Assembly (NCBI GenBank): GCA_030528055.1
Contig: JAUMZQ010000008.1
Coordinates: 44,058-108,057 of the forward strand
DNA length: 64,000 nucleotides
From: Streptococcus sp.
GTDB lineage: Bacteria > Bacillota > Bacilli > Lactobacillales > Streptococcaceae
Direction of reading: 5' to 3'
The notes beneath the pieces were generated by a model. It was given only the letters and a program-made list of their open reading frames with translations, ran no database searches and was not told where the DNA came from. The translations under genes were made by a program, and so were the position numbers. How positions within the stretch are numbered: the stretch's first letter is position 1; each line of letters starts with the position of its first letter. Shown here one piece after another: positions 1 to 8,312 of this stretch.

Positions 1-100
1 TTCTATCCAAGAATTATCGGAAAAAATGAGCAAACCATTAACCAAAAGTGGCGTTAACCACCGTCTGCGTAAGCTGAATAAAATAGCGGATGAATTGTAA
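1..100 (+). CDS. whiA: WhiA-family DNA-binding regulator, 3' end only
   Basis: The reading frame enters from the left edge and ends with TAA at 98-100. The last 32 residues include [20 protein letters not shown], the C-terminal helix-turn-helix of WhiA, with the typical [11 protein letters not shown] signature. WhiA proteins carry an inactive LAGLIDADG homing-endonuclease-like domain followed by this HTH, and sit beside the yvcJ/yvcK genes in Firmicutes. Only the end of the HTH is visible, so nothing can be said about the rest of the protein or its operon. Confidence 0.85.
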   Translation, partial: SIQELSEKMSKPLTKSGVNHRLRKLNKIADEL

Positions 101-130
101 GGTTTCCATTGATATGAGTAAAAAAATAAA

Positions 131-181
131 AACGAGCAGACTTGTTAGTGATTAACTGACAAGAAGCTGACTCGTTTTTTT
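131..181. terminator. Bidirectional rho-independent terminator between whiA and fnr
   Basis: The arms AAAACGAG and CTCGTTTT enclose a second imperfect stem (ACTTGT/ACAAG), with a T-run on the plus strand and A-rich sequence on the other side. It lies between two genes that converge here and can serve both. Confidence 0.75.
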
Positions 182-182
182 A

Positions 183-1151
183 TTATAAACTAGTGGAATG
201 TTTGGGCTGTACTTTTTGATCTGGATAAATAAAGTTGATGGCATTATTGACAGCGGTTGGTGCTTCACCCAGTCCAGTTGCAATCAAGTCAATTTTCCCT
301 TCATAAGTACAGGAATCACCGATAGCATAGATGCCTGCTACCGAGGTTTCTTGTTTGCTATTGACAATGATTTTATGCCGATTGAGTTCCATTCCCCATT
401 GTTTGAGATTGCCGACAGATGATTTAAAACCGTAGTTAACAAAGAGATGATCCAGAGGGAGTAGCCGAGTTTCCTCACCTTTAACTTTTTTGATTTCCAA
501 ATGAGTTAGTCGATCTCCTGTTCCAACTAGTTTATTGGGAACAAAAGGAGTTTGGACAGATACATTAGAATGTAAGAGCTTTTCCACGCTATGCTCTAAG
601 GCACGGAAATTATCTCTGCGGTGAACTAAAGTGGTTGGTGCAATTTTTTCAAAGGTCAATGCCCAATCTACTGCTGAATCTCCACCACCTAGTATGACAA
701 TGTTTTGCTGGGCGTATTGCTGGATATTGGTGACATGATAGTGGATATTGCTATATTGTTCTGCTCCCTCTAAATCCAAGGCTCTTGGTTTAAAGGCACC
801 ACCACCAATTGCAATAATGACAGCTTTCGTGAGGTGTTGAGTACTGGAAGTAAGAATGTTGAAGTAGTCTTTTTCTTTTTCAATTTCTAGCACTGTTTCA
901 TTCAGATGAATGCTCGTATCAAATGTTTTTAATTGGGAAATCAGACGTTCGGTCAATTTTTCACCAGTGAGATTGGTAAAAGCTGGGACATCTAAAATGG
1001 TTTTTTCTGGGTACAAGATGGCAGGTTGTCCTCCCAACTGTGGCAAGGAATCGATAATTTTTACTGTTGCCTGTCTTAAATTAGCATAAAAAGCTGCAAA
1101 TAACCCAACAGGACCCCCACCGATAATGGTAATATCATAAATTTCTGGCAT
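183..1151 (-). CDS. Ferredoxin/flavodoxin--NADP+ reductase, thioredoxin-reductase-like type
   Basis: This 322-residue flavoprotein should move electrons between NADPH and ferredoxin or flavodoxin in the cytoplasm. It has an N-terminal FAD motif GGGPVG (residues 11-16), a central NADP motif GGGDSA (155-160) and a C-terminal FAD contact around GIYAIGDS. The CxxC redox pair that thioredoxin reductases carry after the NADP motif is absent (VDWAL instead). This is the mark of the YumC-type FNR2 family. The start at 1151 is preceded by a good AGGAGAG ribosome site on the minus strand. A candidate partner, a small ferredoxin, lies about 5.8 kb away at 6753-6950, also on the minus strand. The gene stands alone. 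Confidence 0.9.
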   Translation of the reverse strand: MPEIYDITIIGGGPVGLFAAFYANLRQATVKIIDSLPQLGGQPAILYPEKTILDVPAFTNLTGEKLTERLISQLKTFDTSIHLNETVLEIEKEKDYFNILTSSTQHLTKAVIIAIGGGAFKPRALDLEGAEQYSNIHYHVTNIQQYAQQNIVILGGGDSAVDWALTFEKIAPTTLVHRRDNFRALEHSVEKLLHSNVSVQTPFVPNKLVGTGDRLTHLEIKKVKGEETRLLPLDHLFVNYGFKSSVGNLKQWGMELNRHKIIVNSKQETSVAGIYAIGDSCTYEGKIDLIATGLGEAPTAVNNAINFIYPDQKVQPKHSTSL

Positions 1152-1348
1152 GATTCTCTCCTATAAATACTAGAATAGGATTATTTTACCATAAAAGAGA
1201 AATTTCAGTTAGTAAAGTTTCTCGCTATTTTGAAATTCAATTATTGCCATGAGCAATGACACAGTTTTCATGATGAGGTGATGTGTAACAAATGCTTTTA
1301 CATATTTTACGATTTGGTTTAAACAGCCTATTTCCCTAAATCAAGAAT

Positions 1349-1378
1349 TTCGACAATCAAAGCAAACTATGATATACT
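1349..1378 (+). promoter_or_regulatory. Promoter of the DUF1304 gene
   Basis: TTCGAC at 1349 and TATACT at 1373-1378 are separated by 18 bases. A TG one base before the -10 makes it an extended -10 element. It lies 27 bases before the start codon at 1406. Confidence 0.5.
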
Positions 1379-1405
1379 AATTTAATTCATTATTAGGAGG
1401 ACACG

Positions 1406-1762
1406 ATGTCAATTTTTACAACTATTTTAGCCAGTTTAGTGGCTTTAGAATTTTTTTATATCATGTATTTAGAAACCTTTGCTACCAGTTCCAAGACAAC
1501 TTCCCGTGTATTTGGCATGGAAGAAGAGGAACTAAAACGCAAGTCCGTTGATACCTTATTCAAAAACCAAGGGGTCTACAACGGTTTGATTGGTGTACTT
1601 GTCATCATTGCTACTTTTATTCAGGTTAGTTCTGTATGGTTAGGTATTTTTATGGTGTATATCGTATTAGTGGCAGCATATGGTGCTATAAGCAGTGACC
1701 CCAAAATTTTATTAAAACAAGGCGGATTACCTATCTTGACCTTGATTAGTTTATTTTTTTAA
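1406..1762 (+). CDS. DUF1304 family small membrane protein
   Basis: This 118-residue protein of unknown function is made mostly of four hydrophobic segments (about residues 1-21, 56-73, 77-97 and 104-118). The loop between the first two carries a charged MEEEELKRKSVDTLFKNQGVYNG stretch whose FKNQGVYNG part is the DUF1304 family hallmark. It starts after an AGGAGGAC ribosome site and is monocistronic, with a strong terminator right behind it. It is probably a cytoplasmic-membrane protein; I know of no established biochemical role. Confidence 0.8.
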   Translation: MSIFTTILASLVALEFFYIMYLETFATSSKTTSRVFGMEEEELKRKSVDTLFKNQGVYNGLIGVLVIIATFIQVSSVWLGIFMVYIVLVAAYGAISSDPKILLKQGGLPILTLISLFF

Positions 1763-1763
1763 G

Positions 1764-1791
1764 AAAAAAGAGCAATCTGCTCTTTTTTTGT
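1764..1791 (+). terminator. Rho-independent terminator after the DUF1304 gene
   Basis: The stem AAAAAAGAGCA/TGCTCTTTTTTT has a three-base loop and its 3' arm is the T-run. It follows the stop codon by one base. Confidence 0.85.
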
Positions 1792-1921
1792 AGCTTTTTA
1801 GTCTCCTAATTGACTTTTATATTAGACGAATGTAGAATGAAAATAAGATATTTACTAAAATATTGCTCTGTTATTAAAAGGTAGATATTTGAAAGATGAG
1901 AGAGTAACAAGGAGAATTAAA

Positions 1922-2377
1922 ATGAAAACGAATCGAAAGAAGAAAACTGGTTTTTCTCTTATCAAAACCCTAGCTGTTATAGCAACAGTCGGCTTAACGA
2001 TAGGGGGAGTCCAGCTAGTTCGCTTAAAGATGGAAGAACAAGCCCAAGAACAACGCAAAAAAGAGGATAAGGAGTATGAGATTAGTTTAGCTAAAGCTTT
2101 GAAAAATTCTTATCGAGATATCAAAGAAATTAAACTAACAAATCCGTACTTTGGTTTCCCACCGGGAGACTGGTCCTGTGATGTAGAACTTACCTTTGTG
2201 GATGGAACCAATATCTCATACAGATTAAGCCATGATCTTGAGGATGAAAAGAATTATGCCGCTTCTATAGGTGGTCCAGATGCAGATGAACAGTTAGATT
2301 TATTAAATAGTTATAGAGGAGTTACTGAAAAGAAAGTAATGGTTCACTATTCGGATAAGGCAAAAAGAGAGGAATGA
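1922..2377 (+). CDS. Small anchored hypothetical protein, copy 1 of a tandem pair
   Basis: I do not recognise the family. The protein has 151 residues: a lysine-rich start (MKTNRKKKTG), one hydrophobic segment (about residues 12-30), a charged linker rich in E, K and Q, then a 100-residue extracytoplasmic part with WSCDVELTFVDGT. This looks like a signal-anchor and a small beta-rich domain outside the membrane. The start at 1922 is chosen because AAGGAG lies seven bases before it; an in-frame ATG at 1889 has no ribosome site. It is followed 57 bases later by a close paralogue (2435-2878). Confidence 0.7.
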   Translation: MKTNRKKKTGFSLIKTLAVIATVGLTIGGVQLVRLKMEEQAQEQRKKEDKEYEISLAKALKNSYRDIKEIKLTNPYFGFPPGDWSCDVELTFVDGTNISYRLSHDLEDEKNYAASIGGPDADEQLDLLNSYRGVTEKKVMVHYSDKAKREE

Positions 2378-2434
2378 TGGCTTGTCAATACCGTTAAACA
2401 GGATAACTAGCACGCTAGAGAAGAGGTTTTACAG

Positions 2435-2878
2435 ATGAAAATGAAAAATAAGAAATGGCTTAAGATTTCCTTGATTAGTATATTAGGACTGAGCTTAACG
2501 ATAGGAGGAGTACAAATGGTTCGATTAAAGATGGAAGAACAAGCCCAAGAACAACGCAAAAAAGAGGATAAGGAGTATGAGATTAGCCTAGCTAAAGCCT
2601 TGAAAAATTCTTATAGAGATATCAAAGAAATCAAGCTAATAGAACCTGTTTACTCTAAGGTTCCAGGTTCATGGTCTTGCTATACAGAATTAACTTTCGA
2701 AGATGGTACGAATTTTTCATATAGGATAGGTCATAGTCTTGAATATGAAAAGAATTATGCCGCTTCCTTTGGAGGACCAGACGAGGAGAAACAGATGGAT
2801 TTATTGGACAGTCATAGAGGAATTACTGAAAAGAAAGTGACGGTCTACTATTCGGATAAGAGCAAAGAGGAAAAATAA
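2435..2878 (+). CDS. Small anchored hypothetical protein, copy 2 of a tandem pair
   Basis: This 147-residue paralogue of the gene at 1922-2377 has the same plan: basic start, hydrophobic anchor (about residues 10-28), EQAQEQRKKEDKEYEISLAK linker, and a domain with WSCYTELTFEDGT. The linker is identical between the copies over more than 35 residues and nearly identical in DNA, while the N-terminal anchor and the distal domain have diverged. AAGAGG lies eight bases before the ATG. The two genes are probably co-transcribed. Function unknown. Confidence 0.7.
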   Translation: MKMKNKKWLKISLISILGLSLTIGGVQMVRLKMEEQAQEQRKKEDKEYEISLAKALKNSYRDIKEIKLIEPVYSKVPGSWSCYTELTFEDGTNFSYRIGHSLEYEKNYAASFGGPDEEKQMDLLDSHRGITEKKVTVYYSDKSKEEK

Positions 2879-3023
2879 ATTTGTATACAAAAAGTAATCA
2901 CGTTTTACTTTGTCTTATATTATAATACAGTAAAACTAATATAAAAAAAGTTTATTTAGTCGGTATAGTATTTAGGAACAAAAATGATTGCAAATAGTAG
3001 ATATATTGCTAATAAATAATAGT

Positions 3024-3056
3024 AAAAAGATGCATCAGCTTAATGCGTCTTTTTTA
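3024..3056 (+). terminator. Rho-independent terminator upstream of the HAD genes
   Basis: A nine-pair stem AAGATGCAT/ATGCGTCTT (one G-U pair) with a seven-base loop is followed by a T-run. It ends transcription from the tandem paralogues or from the promoter-like TATAAT at 2921. Confidence 0.8.
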
Positions 3057-3065
3057 TATTTCTAT

Positions 3066-3073
3066 GGTATAAT
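3066..3073 (+). promoter_or_regulatory. Extended -10 promoter element of the HAD-ftsY unit
   Basis: TGG is followed directly by TATAAT at 3068-3073, right behind the upstream terminator and about 57 bases before the first HAD gene. The -35 region is poor. Confidence 0.5.
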
Positions 3074-3129
3074 AAAAGACAAGATAAAAAGTTGGTAGAA
3101 CACTTTTTAGAAGGAGTTTGAAATCTTTT

Positions 3130-3921
3130 ATGATTAAATTAATAGCAACAGATATGGATGGTACGTTTTTAGATGAAAAAGGTCAGTTTGATAGCGACCG
3201 TCTAAAGCAACTTTTAAACCGATTCAAAGAAAAAGGGATTTATTTTGCAGTAGCAAGTGGACGTGGGCTACTTTCTTTGAAAAAGTTATTCGAAGAAGTG
3301 CTAGATGATATTATCTTAATAGCTGAAAATGGCAGTGTTGTCGAGTTTCACGGAGAAGATCTCTATGAAGCTATTATGCCCAGAGATTTTTATCTGTCAG
3401 TTTTTGAGCAACTAAAGTCATCCCCTTATATCGATATCAATCAATTATTATTGACAGGAAAAAAAGGTTCTTATGTACTAGATACGGTGGATCCAGCCTA
3501 CCTTTCTTTTAGTACTCATTATAATGAAAATATTCAGAAAGTTGCTAGTTTGTCCGACATTGATGATGATATTTTTAAATTTACAACAAACTGTTCAGAA
3601 GAAACAGTTAAAGATGCAGAAAACTGGATAAATGAAACGATTTCTGGTGTGAAAGCTATGACGACAGGCTACGCTTCAATAGATATTGTATTGGATTATG
3701 TAGATAAAGGAGTTGCCATTATTGAATTGGCTAAAAAGTTAGAGTTGGATATGAGTCAAGTTATGGCATTTGGGGACAATCTGAATGACCTTCATATGAT
3801 GAAAGTAGCTGGCTATCCTATCGCTCCTGAGAATGCCCACCCCGAGATTTTGGAAACAGCTAAAGAAATCATCGGGCATCATGCTGCTTATTCTGTAATA
3901 ACGTATATGGAGGGTTTGTAA
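3130..3921 (+). CDS. Cof-type HAD-superfamily phosphatase
   Basis: This 263-residue cytoplasmic phosphatase probably acts on small phosphorylated metabolites such as sugar phosphates or flavin nucleotides. Motif I is DMDGTF near the start (nucleophile and acid aspartates). Motif II is the Ser of VASGRG, and motifs III/IV are the conserved Lys of the C2 cap region and FGDNLNDL near the C-terminus. The start at ATG 3130 gives the family-typical MIKLIATDMDGT. A TTG at 3118 is in frame but sits one base after AAGGAG, too close to be used. The next gene overlaps the stop by one base. The substrate cannot be read from the sequence. Confidence 0.88.
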   Translation: MIKLIATDMDGTFLDEKGQFDSDRLKQLLNRFKEKGIYFAVASGRGLLSLKKLFEEVLDDIILIAENGSVVEFHGEDLYEAIMPRDFYLSVFEQLKSSPYIDINQLLLTGKKGSYVLDTVDPAYLSFSTHYNENIQKVASLSDIDDDIFKFTTNCSEETVKDAENWINETISGVKAMTTGYASIDIVLDYVDKGVAIIELAKKLELDMSQVMAFGDNLNDLHMMKVAGYPIAPENAHPEILETAKEIIGHHAAYSVITYMEGL

Positions 3922-4733
3922 TGACAGACATCAAGTTGATTGCTTTAGACTTGGACGGAACACTTTTAAATTCTAGTAAAAAGATTTCTCCTAAAAATCT
4001 TGAAGCGTTAAAAAAAGCTGGTGACAAGGGAGTTAAAATTGTTTTAACAACAGGTCGCCCTTTAAAAGCTATGGAATTTTTCTTAAATGACTTAGGCTTG
4101 GCTAATCAAAAGGAAGAGTATACCATCACTTTTAACGGTGGCTTGGTACAAAGAAATACAGGCGAAGTTATTGATAAGACAGTCTTTTCTTATGATGATG
4201 TCGCTAGGATTTTCAAAGAGACTGAAGCTTTAAATGTGCCACTAGATGCCATTAGTGCTGGTGAAGTTTATCAGATTCAGTCAGAGCAAAAGTCTTTGTA
4301 CGATACCTTGAATCCAAATCTAGAATTTATACCAGTTGAGTTTTCAGACTTATCCAGTCAAAAAACTTATAATAAATGTGTGACAGCTTTTTCTCAAGAA
4401 CCTCTTGATGTTGCGATTGCTAACATATCTCCAGAATTATTTGAAAAATATGAAATTTTTAAATCACGCAATATGCTTCTAGAGTGGTCTCCTAAAAATG
4501 TTCACAAAGCAATCGGTTTGGAAAAATTGATTCATCATTTAGGGATAAAAAGAGAACAAGTTATGGCTTGTGGTGACGAAGCCAATGACTTGTCCATGAT
4601 TGAATGGGCTGGTTTAGGGGTAGCTGTTAGCAATGCAGTTGCGTCGGTTAAAGAAGTAGCTGATGTTGTAACACCAATGACCAACGATGAAGATGCAATT
4701 GCTTGGGCTATTGAAAACTATATTTTAAAGTAA
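3921..4733 (+). CDS. Cof-type HAD-superfamily phosphatase (second copy)
   Basis: A 270-residue HAD hydrolase of the Cof/YidA type, distinct from but homologous to the gene before it. Motif I is DLDGTLLNSS, motif II lies in TTGRP, and motif IV is CGDEANDLSM. The ATG overlaps the preceding stop (TAATG), so translation is coupled. The gene leads after ten bases into ftsY, an arrangement common in streptococci. YidA-like members dephosphorylate sugar phosphates; this substrate is not known. Confidence 0.88.
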   Translation: MTDIKLIALDLDGTLLNSSKKISPKNLEALKKAGDKGVKIVLTTGRPLKAMEFFLNDLGLANQKEEYTITFNGGLVQRNTGEVIDKTVFSYDDVARIFKETEALNVPLDAISAGEVYQIQSEQKSLYDTLNPNLEFIPVEFSDLSSQKTYNKCVTAFSQEPLDVAIANISPELFEKYEIFKSRNMLLEWSPKNVHKAIGLEKLIHHLGIKREQVMACGDEANDLSMIEWAGLGVAVSNAVASVKEVADVVTPMTNDEDAIAWAIENYILK

Positions 4734-4749
4734 AGAAAGAAGAGTGACT

Positions 4750-6138
4750 ATGGGATTATTTGATCGTTTATTTGGACGAAAAAAAGAAGAAAAACCACAA
4801 GAAAAAGTAGTTGAGGAAACAGCTCCTATAGAAGAGACAGAGTTGACTCAAGAGATGCCTGATTCAGTTGAAGAAGCCACTTTACCTGTTGTTGAGGAAG
4901 CTACATCAGAAGTAGAACAAGCTACAGACAATTCTTTGAATGAACAAGAAAACTCTTCTCTAGAAGTAGATAGATCACTAGCCAATGTTGAGGAAGAAAG
5001 AATCAGTTCGTCGGAAATTTCTACGCCAAATCAAGAAGAATTGACTCAAGAAAGTGATGTTGAAAAAGAAGAATCCATTTCCAACGATTCTCCAGAATCA
5101 ACAGAAACAGAAACAACTTTAGCTGATGAGACCACCCGATCTGCCTCAAATGAAGAAGAAACTCCAGTACCAACTGAACCTGAAATTTTAGAGAAACCGT
5201 TTTCTCAAGAAGAAACCGTTCAAGAAAAATACAATCGTAGTCTGAAAAAAACACGAACAGGCTTTGGTGCAAAACTAAATAGCTTTTTTGCCAATTTCCG
5301 CTCTGTTGATGAAGACTTTTTTGAAGAGCTAGAAGAATTACTTATTACCAGCGATGTCGGTGTACAAGTCGCTTCTCATTTGACGGAAGAGCTACGCTAT
5401 GAAGCAAAATTAGAAAATGCTAAAAAACCAGATTTCTTGCGTCAACTAATCATCGAAAAATTAGTGGATATTTATGAGAAAGATGGCACTTTCAACGAAA
5501 AAATCAATTTTCAAAATGATTTAACAGTTATGCTTTTTGTCGGTGTTAACGGTGTAGGAAAGACTACCTCAATCGGAAAATTAGCTTACAAATACCAACA
5601 AGAAGGTAAAAAAGTGATGTTAGTTGCAGCCGATACTTTTCGTGCGGGAGCTGTCGCCCAATTAGCTGAATGGGGCAGACGTGTAGGAGTTCCGGTTGTG
5701 ACGGGACAAGAAAAAGGAGATCCTGCCAGTGTTGTCTATGACGGTATGGAGAGGGCACAAAAAGAGCAAATTGATGTTCTGATGATTGATACCGCAGGAC
5801 GTTTGCAAAATAAAGATAACTTAATGGCAGAACTAGAAAAGATTACTCGTATCATCAAACGAGTTGTTCCTTCCGCACCACATGAAACATTTTTGGCACT
5901 GGATGCTTCAACTGGACAAAATGCTCTGGTTCAGGCCAAAGAATTCTCAAAAATTGCTCCTGTAACTGGAATCGTTTTAACAAAAATAGATGGAACTGCT
6001 CGAGGCGGTGTTGTCTTGGCTATTCGTCAAGAGTTGGATATTCCAGTTAAATTGATTGGTTTTGGTGAAAAAATCACTGACATAGGAGAATTTAGTTCTG
6101 AAAACTTTATAAAGAGCTTGCTAGAAGGACTAATCTAA
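4750..6138 (+). CDS. ftsY: Signal recognition particle receptor FtsY
   Basis: FtsY is the membrane-associated GTPase that docks SRP-ribosome complexes at the Sec translocon. The 462-residue protein begins [12 protein letters not shown], an amphipathic lipid-binding helix. It then has a very acidic low-complexity stretch (about residues 15-165), and the N and G domains. The P-loop GVNGVGKTT starts at residue 265, DTAGR at about 347, and the [10 protein letters not shown] closing motif near 412. ATG 4750 is preferred over GTG 4744 because AGAAGAG then has normal spacing. It ends the HAD-HAD-ftsY operon. Confidence 0.96.
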   Translation: MGLFDRLFGRKKEEKPQEKVVEETAPIEETELTQEMPDSVEEATLPVVEEATSEVEQATDNSLNEQENSSLEVDRSLANVEEERISSSEISTPNQEELTQESDVEKEESISNDSPESTETETTLADETTRSASNEEETPVPTEPEILEKPFSQEETVQEKYNRSLKKTRTGFGAKLNSFFANFRSVDEDFFEELEELLITSDVGVQVASHLTEELRYEAKLENAKKPDFLRQLIIEKLVDIYEKDGTFNEKINFQNDLTVMLFVGVNGVGKTTSIGKLAYKYQQEGKKVMLVAADTFRAGAVAQLAEWGRRVGVPVVTGQEKGDPASVVYDGMERAQKEQIDVLMIDTAGRLQNKDNLMAELEKITRIIKRVVPSAPHETFLALDASTGQNALVQAKEFSKIAPVTGIVLTKIDGTARGGVVLAIRQELDIPVKLIGFGEKITDIGEFSSENFIKSLLEGLI

Positions 6139-6190
6139 CTGTATAGATATTTACTAGGTCGGTTCGCTATTGAAAAGTTTTTTGATAATA

Positions 6191-6226
6191 AAAAAATAGA
6201 ATAGGTGGTTGACTATTCTATTTTTT
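6191..6226 (+). terminator. Rho-independent terminator after ftsY
   Basis: A perfect 13-pair stem (AAAAAATAGAATA and its complement) has a ten-base loop, ending in a T-run. TTGACT at 6209-6214 lies in the loop and 3' arm and may be the -35 of the next gene. Confidence 0.85.
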
Positions 6227-6264
6227 AATTTTTTATGCTAAACTAGTAGAGTGGGGGTGTGAAC

Positions 6265-6756
6265 ATGATAAAGATTTTCGGTAAAGTTCGCTATCACTGG
6301 CAACCCGATATTTCTATTTTAATTATTTATTGGTCTTTATCGGTCATCCCAATTTTTGTGGGATTGGCTTTAATGTATGAAAGCTCTAGTGTACCAATAT
6401 TGGTTCTGTTTTCATTTTTTTTATTTATGCTTCTAATGGGAATTGGAGTACATAGATATTTCACTATCTATGATGATGGGATTTTACGAATTATTACAGC
6501 AAATCCTTTCACACCAATTAAGATTAAGATTTCAACGATTGAAAAAGTAGAAGTCAGTAAAGCATCTATTAGTTTGTATTTTACAAACCAATCTCGTCGT
6601 CGAACTTTTTGCATGCGCAAATGGCCAAAGAAATATTTTGTCAATGCTCTTGCTGTAAATGAACATTTTAAAGGAAAAGTTGAATTGGTTGATAATTTAA
6701 CGCATATTGATTACTTTGAAGTTTATTATGGCAATCAACAATCAAAAAAGAACTAG
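6265..6756 (+). CDS. ebsA: EbsA family membrane protein
   Basis: A 163-residue protein with two adjacent transmembrane helices (about residues 18-37 and 46-65) followed by a cytoplasmic PH-like beta domain. This matches EbsA of enterococci and streptococci, named from a locus linked to surface aggregation substance and often labelled pore-forming; its biochemical role is not settled. ATG 6265 follows GGGGGTG by seven bases; a GTG two codons upstream would lie inside that ribosome site. Its stop codon overlaps the stop codon of the ferredoxin gene on the other strand. Confidence 0.8.
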   Translation: MIKIFGKVRYHWQPDISILIIYWSLSVIPIFVGLALMYESSSVPILVLFSFFLFMLLMGIGVHRYFTIYDDGILRIITANPFTPIKIKISTIEKVEVSKASISLYFTNQSRRRTFCMRKWPKKYFVNALAVNEHFKGKVELVDNLTHIDYFEVYYGNQQSKKN

Positions 6757-6950
6757 TCCTTTAGTAAAGCACGAGTTGGGCAGTTTTTAACAGCTTCGAT
6801 AATATCAGGATTTGTTGGAACTTCTTTTTCTAGTTGTTCATCATCTTGATAAAATTTGACAATTCCATTGTCATGGTAATCAAAAAGTTCAGAGTAGGTC
6901 TGACAAAGACCACACGCTATACAACGTTCAGGAATGAGTGTTATTTTCAT
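6753..6950 (-). CDS. Small monocluster ferredoxin
   Basis: A 65-residue ferredoxin with CIACGLC at residues 10-16 and a distant NCPTRAL, the ligand pattern of Bacillus-type single-cluster ferredoxins (three cysteines in CxxCxxC plus one before Pro). It is a cytoplasmic electron carrier. The FNR2-type reductase at 183-1151 is the likely partner. It converges with ebsA, sharing the bases CTAG for both stop codons. I see no convincing ribosome site on its strand in the 45-base gap to the divergent LysM gene, so it may be poorly translated or start leaderless. Confidence 0.9.
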   Translation of the reverse strand: MKITLIPERCIACGLCQTYSELFDYHDNGIVKFYQDDEQLEKEVPTNPDIIEAVKNCPTRALLKD

Positions 6951-6995
6951 ATTTATATTGTAATAAGATTTTAAAAAAAACTCAAGGAGGAAGTC

Positions 6996-7445
6996 ATGGA
7001 AAAAAAGCCATGGGAAGAAGGCGTTTACGATAACGGAGAGAAAAAATTAAAGAGAAGTAAAAAATTTAAAGCACTAAATGCAGATCGTCTTTTGACAGTC
7101 TTAGCTATTATCTTTTTTATTTTAGTGGTTGCAATGGTTTGCTTCTTGATTTATCTCTCAACTGGTGGCAGTAATAAAAAGACTGCTATGGAAGGATTCT
7201 ACGGAACATCAGCCGCAGCAAGTAGTTCTAGTTCAGAACCGGCAGCCTCAACAGAAGCCCAACAAACAGAAGGTGACACAACTGCCTCATCTGAGGGAAC
7301 AATTACGGTAATAGCTGGTGAGGGAGAAGCTGCTATCGCTGCCCGTGCAGGTATTTCAATTGCTAAGTTAGAAGAGTTGAATCCATCGCACATGTCCACG
7401 GGTGCTTGGTATGCTAATCCTGGTGATGTTGTTAAGATACAGTAG
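6996..7445 (+). CDS. SAG1386/EF1546 family surface-associated LysM protein
   Basis: This 149-residue protein has a charged cytoplasmic start, one transmembrane helix (about residues 34-53), a Ser/Ala/Glu/Thr-rich stalk (about 68-98) and a C-terminal LysM fold (about 100-149, [20 protein letters not shown] to VVKIQ). LysM binds glycan strands of peptidoglycan, so the protein probably ties membrane to wall. It has a strong AAGGAGG ribosome site and lies eight bases upstream of cmk, the usual streptococcal order. Confidence 0.85.
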   Translation: MEKKPWEEGVYDNGEKKLKRSKKFKALNADRLLTVLAIIFFILVVAMVCFLIYLSTGGSNKKTAMEGFYGTSAAASSSSSEPAASTEAQQTEGDTTASSEGTITVIAGEGEAAIAARAGISIAKLEELNPSHMSTGAWYANPGDVVKIQ

Positions 7446-7453
7446 AGGTTCTT

Positions 7454-8131
7454 ATGAAACAAATTCAGATTGCGATTGATGGGCCTGCTTCAAGTGGGAA
7501 ATCAACAGTAGCTAAAATTATTGCTAATGATTTTTCTTATACCTATCTAGATACTGGAGCCATGTACCGAGCAGTGACCTATCTTGTTTTACAAAATGGG
7601 CTAACGAAAGAAGATAAAGAAGAGATTATCTCTTTGTTGGAAACTTATTCTGTAAGTTTTGGACGAGATGATAAAGGAGAACAGTTAGTTTTTGTTGGTG
7701 ATGTTGATGTTACAACAGCTATCCGAGAAAATGAAGTGACAAATAATGTCTCATGGGTATCTGCTATTCCAGAAGTGCGTGAAAAACTAGTGGCACTTCA
7801 GCAGGAGATAGCTAGATGTGGTGGTGTTGTCATGGATGGTCGTGATATTGGAACAGTTGTCTTGCCACAAGCTGATTTAAAGATTTTTCTGGTTGCTTCT
7901 GTTGAAGAAAGAGCAGAACGTCGCTACAAAGAAAATAAAGCAAAAGGCATTTCAACAGACTTTGAGGTATTGAAAAAAGAGATTGAAGAACGAGATTATA
8001 AAGATAGCCATCGTGCGATTTCTCCATTAAAAGCAGCCAAGGATGCTGTTTATCTGGATACAACTGGAATGACAATTAATCAAGTCGTTGAATGGACTGA
8101 AAAAAAAGTTAAAGAACTCCTTGACAAATAA
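7454..8131 (+). CDS. cmk: Cytidylate kinase
   Basis: Cmk phosphorylates CMP and dCMP with ATP, feeding pyrimidine nucleotide pools. The 225-residue protein has the P-loop [10 protein letters not shown] at residues 8-17, the [10 protein letters not shown] substrate motif, the [10 protein letters not shown] motif and the [14 protein letters not shown] lid region with its conserved arginines. It follows the LysM gene by eight bases with an AGAGG ribosome site. The last codons of cmk contain the TTGACA -35 element of the infC promoter. Confidence 0.96.
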   Translation: MKQIQIAIDGPASSGKSTVAKIIANDFSYTYLDTGAMYRAVTYLVLQNGLTKEDKEEIISLLETYSVSFGRDDKGEQLVFVGDVDVTTAIRENEVTNNVSWVSAIPEVREKLVALQQEIARCGGVVMDGRDIGTVVLPQADLKIFLVASVEERAERRYKENKAKGISTDFEVLKKEIEERDYKDSHRAISPLKAAKDAVYLDTTGMTINQVVEWTEKKVKELLDK

Positions 8132-8149
8132 TTTAAAAATTGTTATCAT
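8121..8149 (+). promoter_or_regulatory. Promoter of the infC-rpmI-rplT operon
   Basis: TTGACA (8121-8126), exactly 17 bases, then TATCAT (8144-8149). The -35 lies inside the last codons of cmk. Transcription should start near 8156. Confidence 0.8.
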
Positions 8150-8155
8150 ATTGAA

Positions 8156-8312
8156 GTTGAGAAAAGCAGAAGCGAGAGCTTCTCGCCTTGCGACTAACGT
8201 TGTCTGGCTCTACGGGATGAAATTTCAATAATGAAATACTATTCATGTAGTGCGGATTTGCGTTAGCAGATCCGCACTGTTTTTCTCTAGAAATAAAAAA
8301 GAGGTGAAAACC
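8156..8312 (+). promoter_or_regulatory. infC/L20-type ribosomal protein leader
   Basis: About 155 bases of structured untranslated leader precede infC. It includes a GC-rich hairpin near GAAGCGAGAGCTTC and ends with a full terminator hairpin at 8249-8285. In Firmicutes, ribosomal protein L20 binds the leader of the infC-rpmI-rplT operon and promotes premature termination. The position and terminator here fit that autoregulation. I assign it by context and shape, not by a covariance search. Confidence 0.65.
8249..8285 (+). terminator. Attenuator terminator in the infC leader
   Basis: A 13-pair stem (AGTGCGGAT arm, one G-T pair) with loop GTTA is followed by GTTTTTCT. It stands between promoter and infC, so it must be conditionally read through. 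Confidence 0.85.

Noticed and set aside
1242-1256. ATTGC/GCAAT hairpin in the gap after fnr
   Set aside because: Only five pairs and no T-run or neighbouring regulator; probably chance.
8250-8303. Upstream ATG extension of infC
   Set aside because: The ATG is in the stem of the attenuator, has no ribosome site, and adds residues not found in IF-3.
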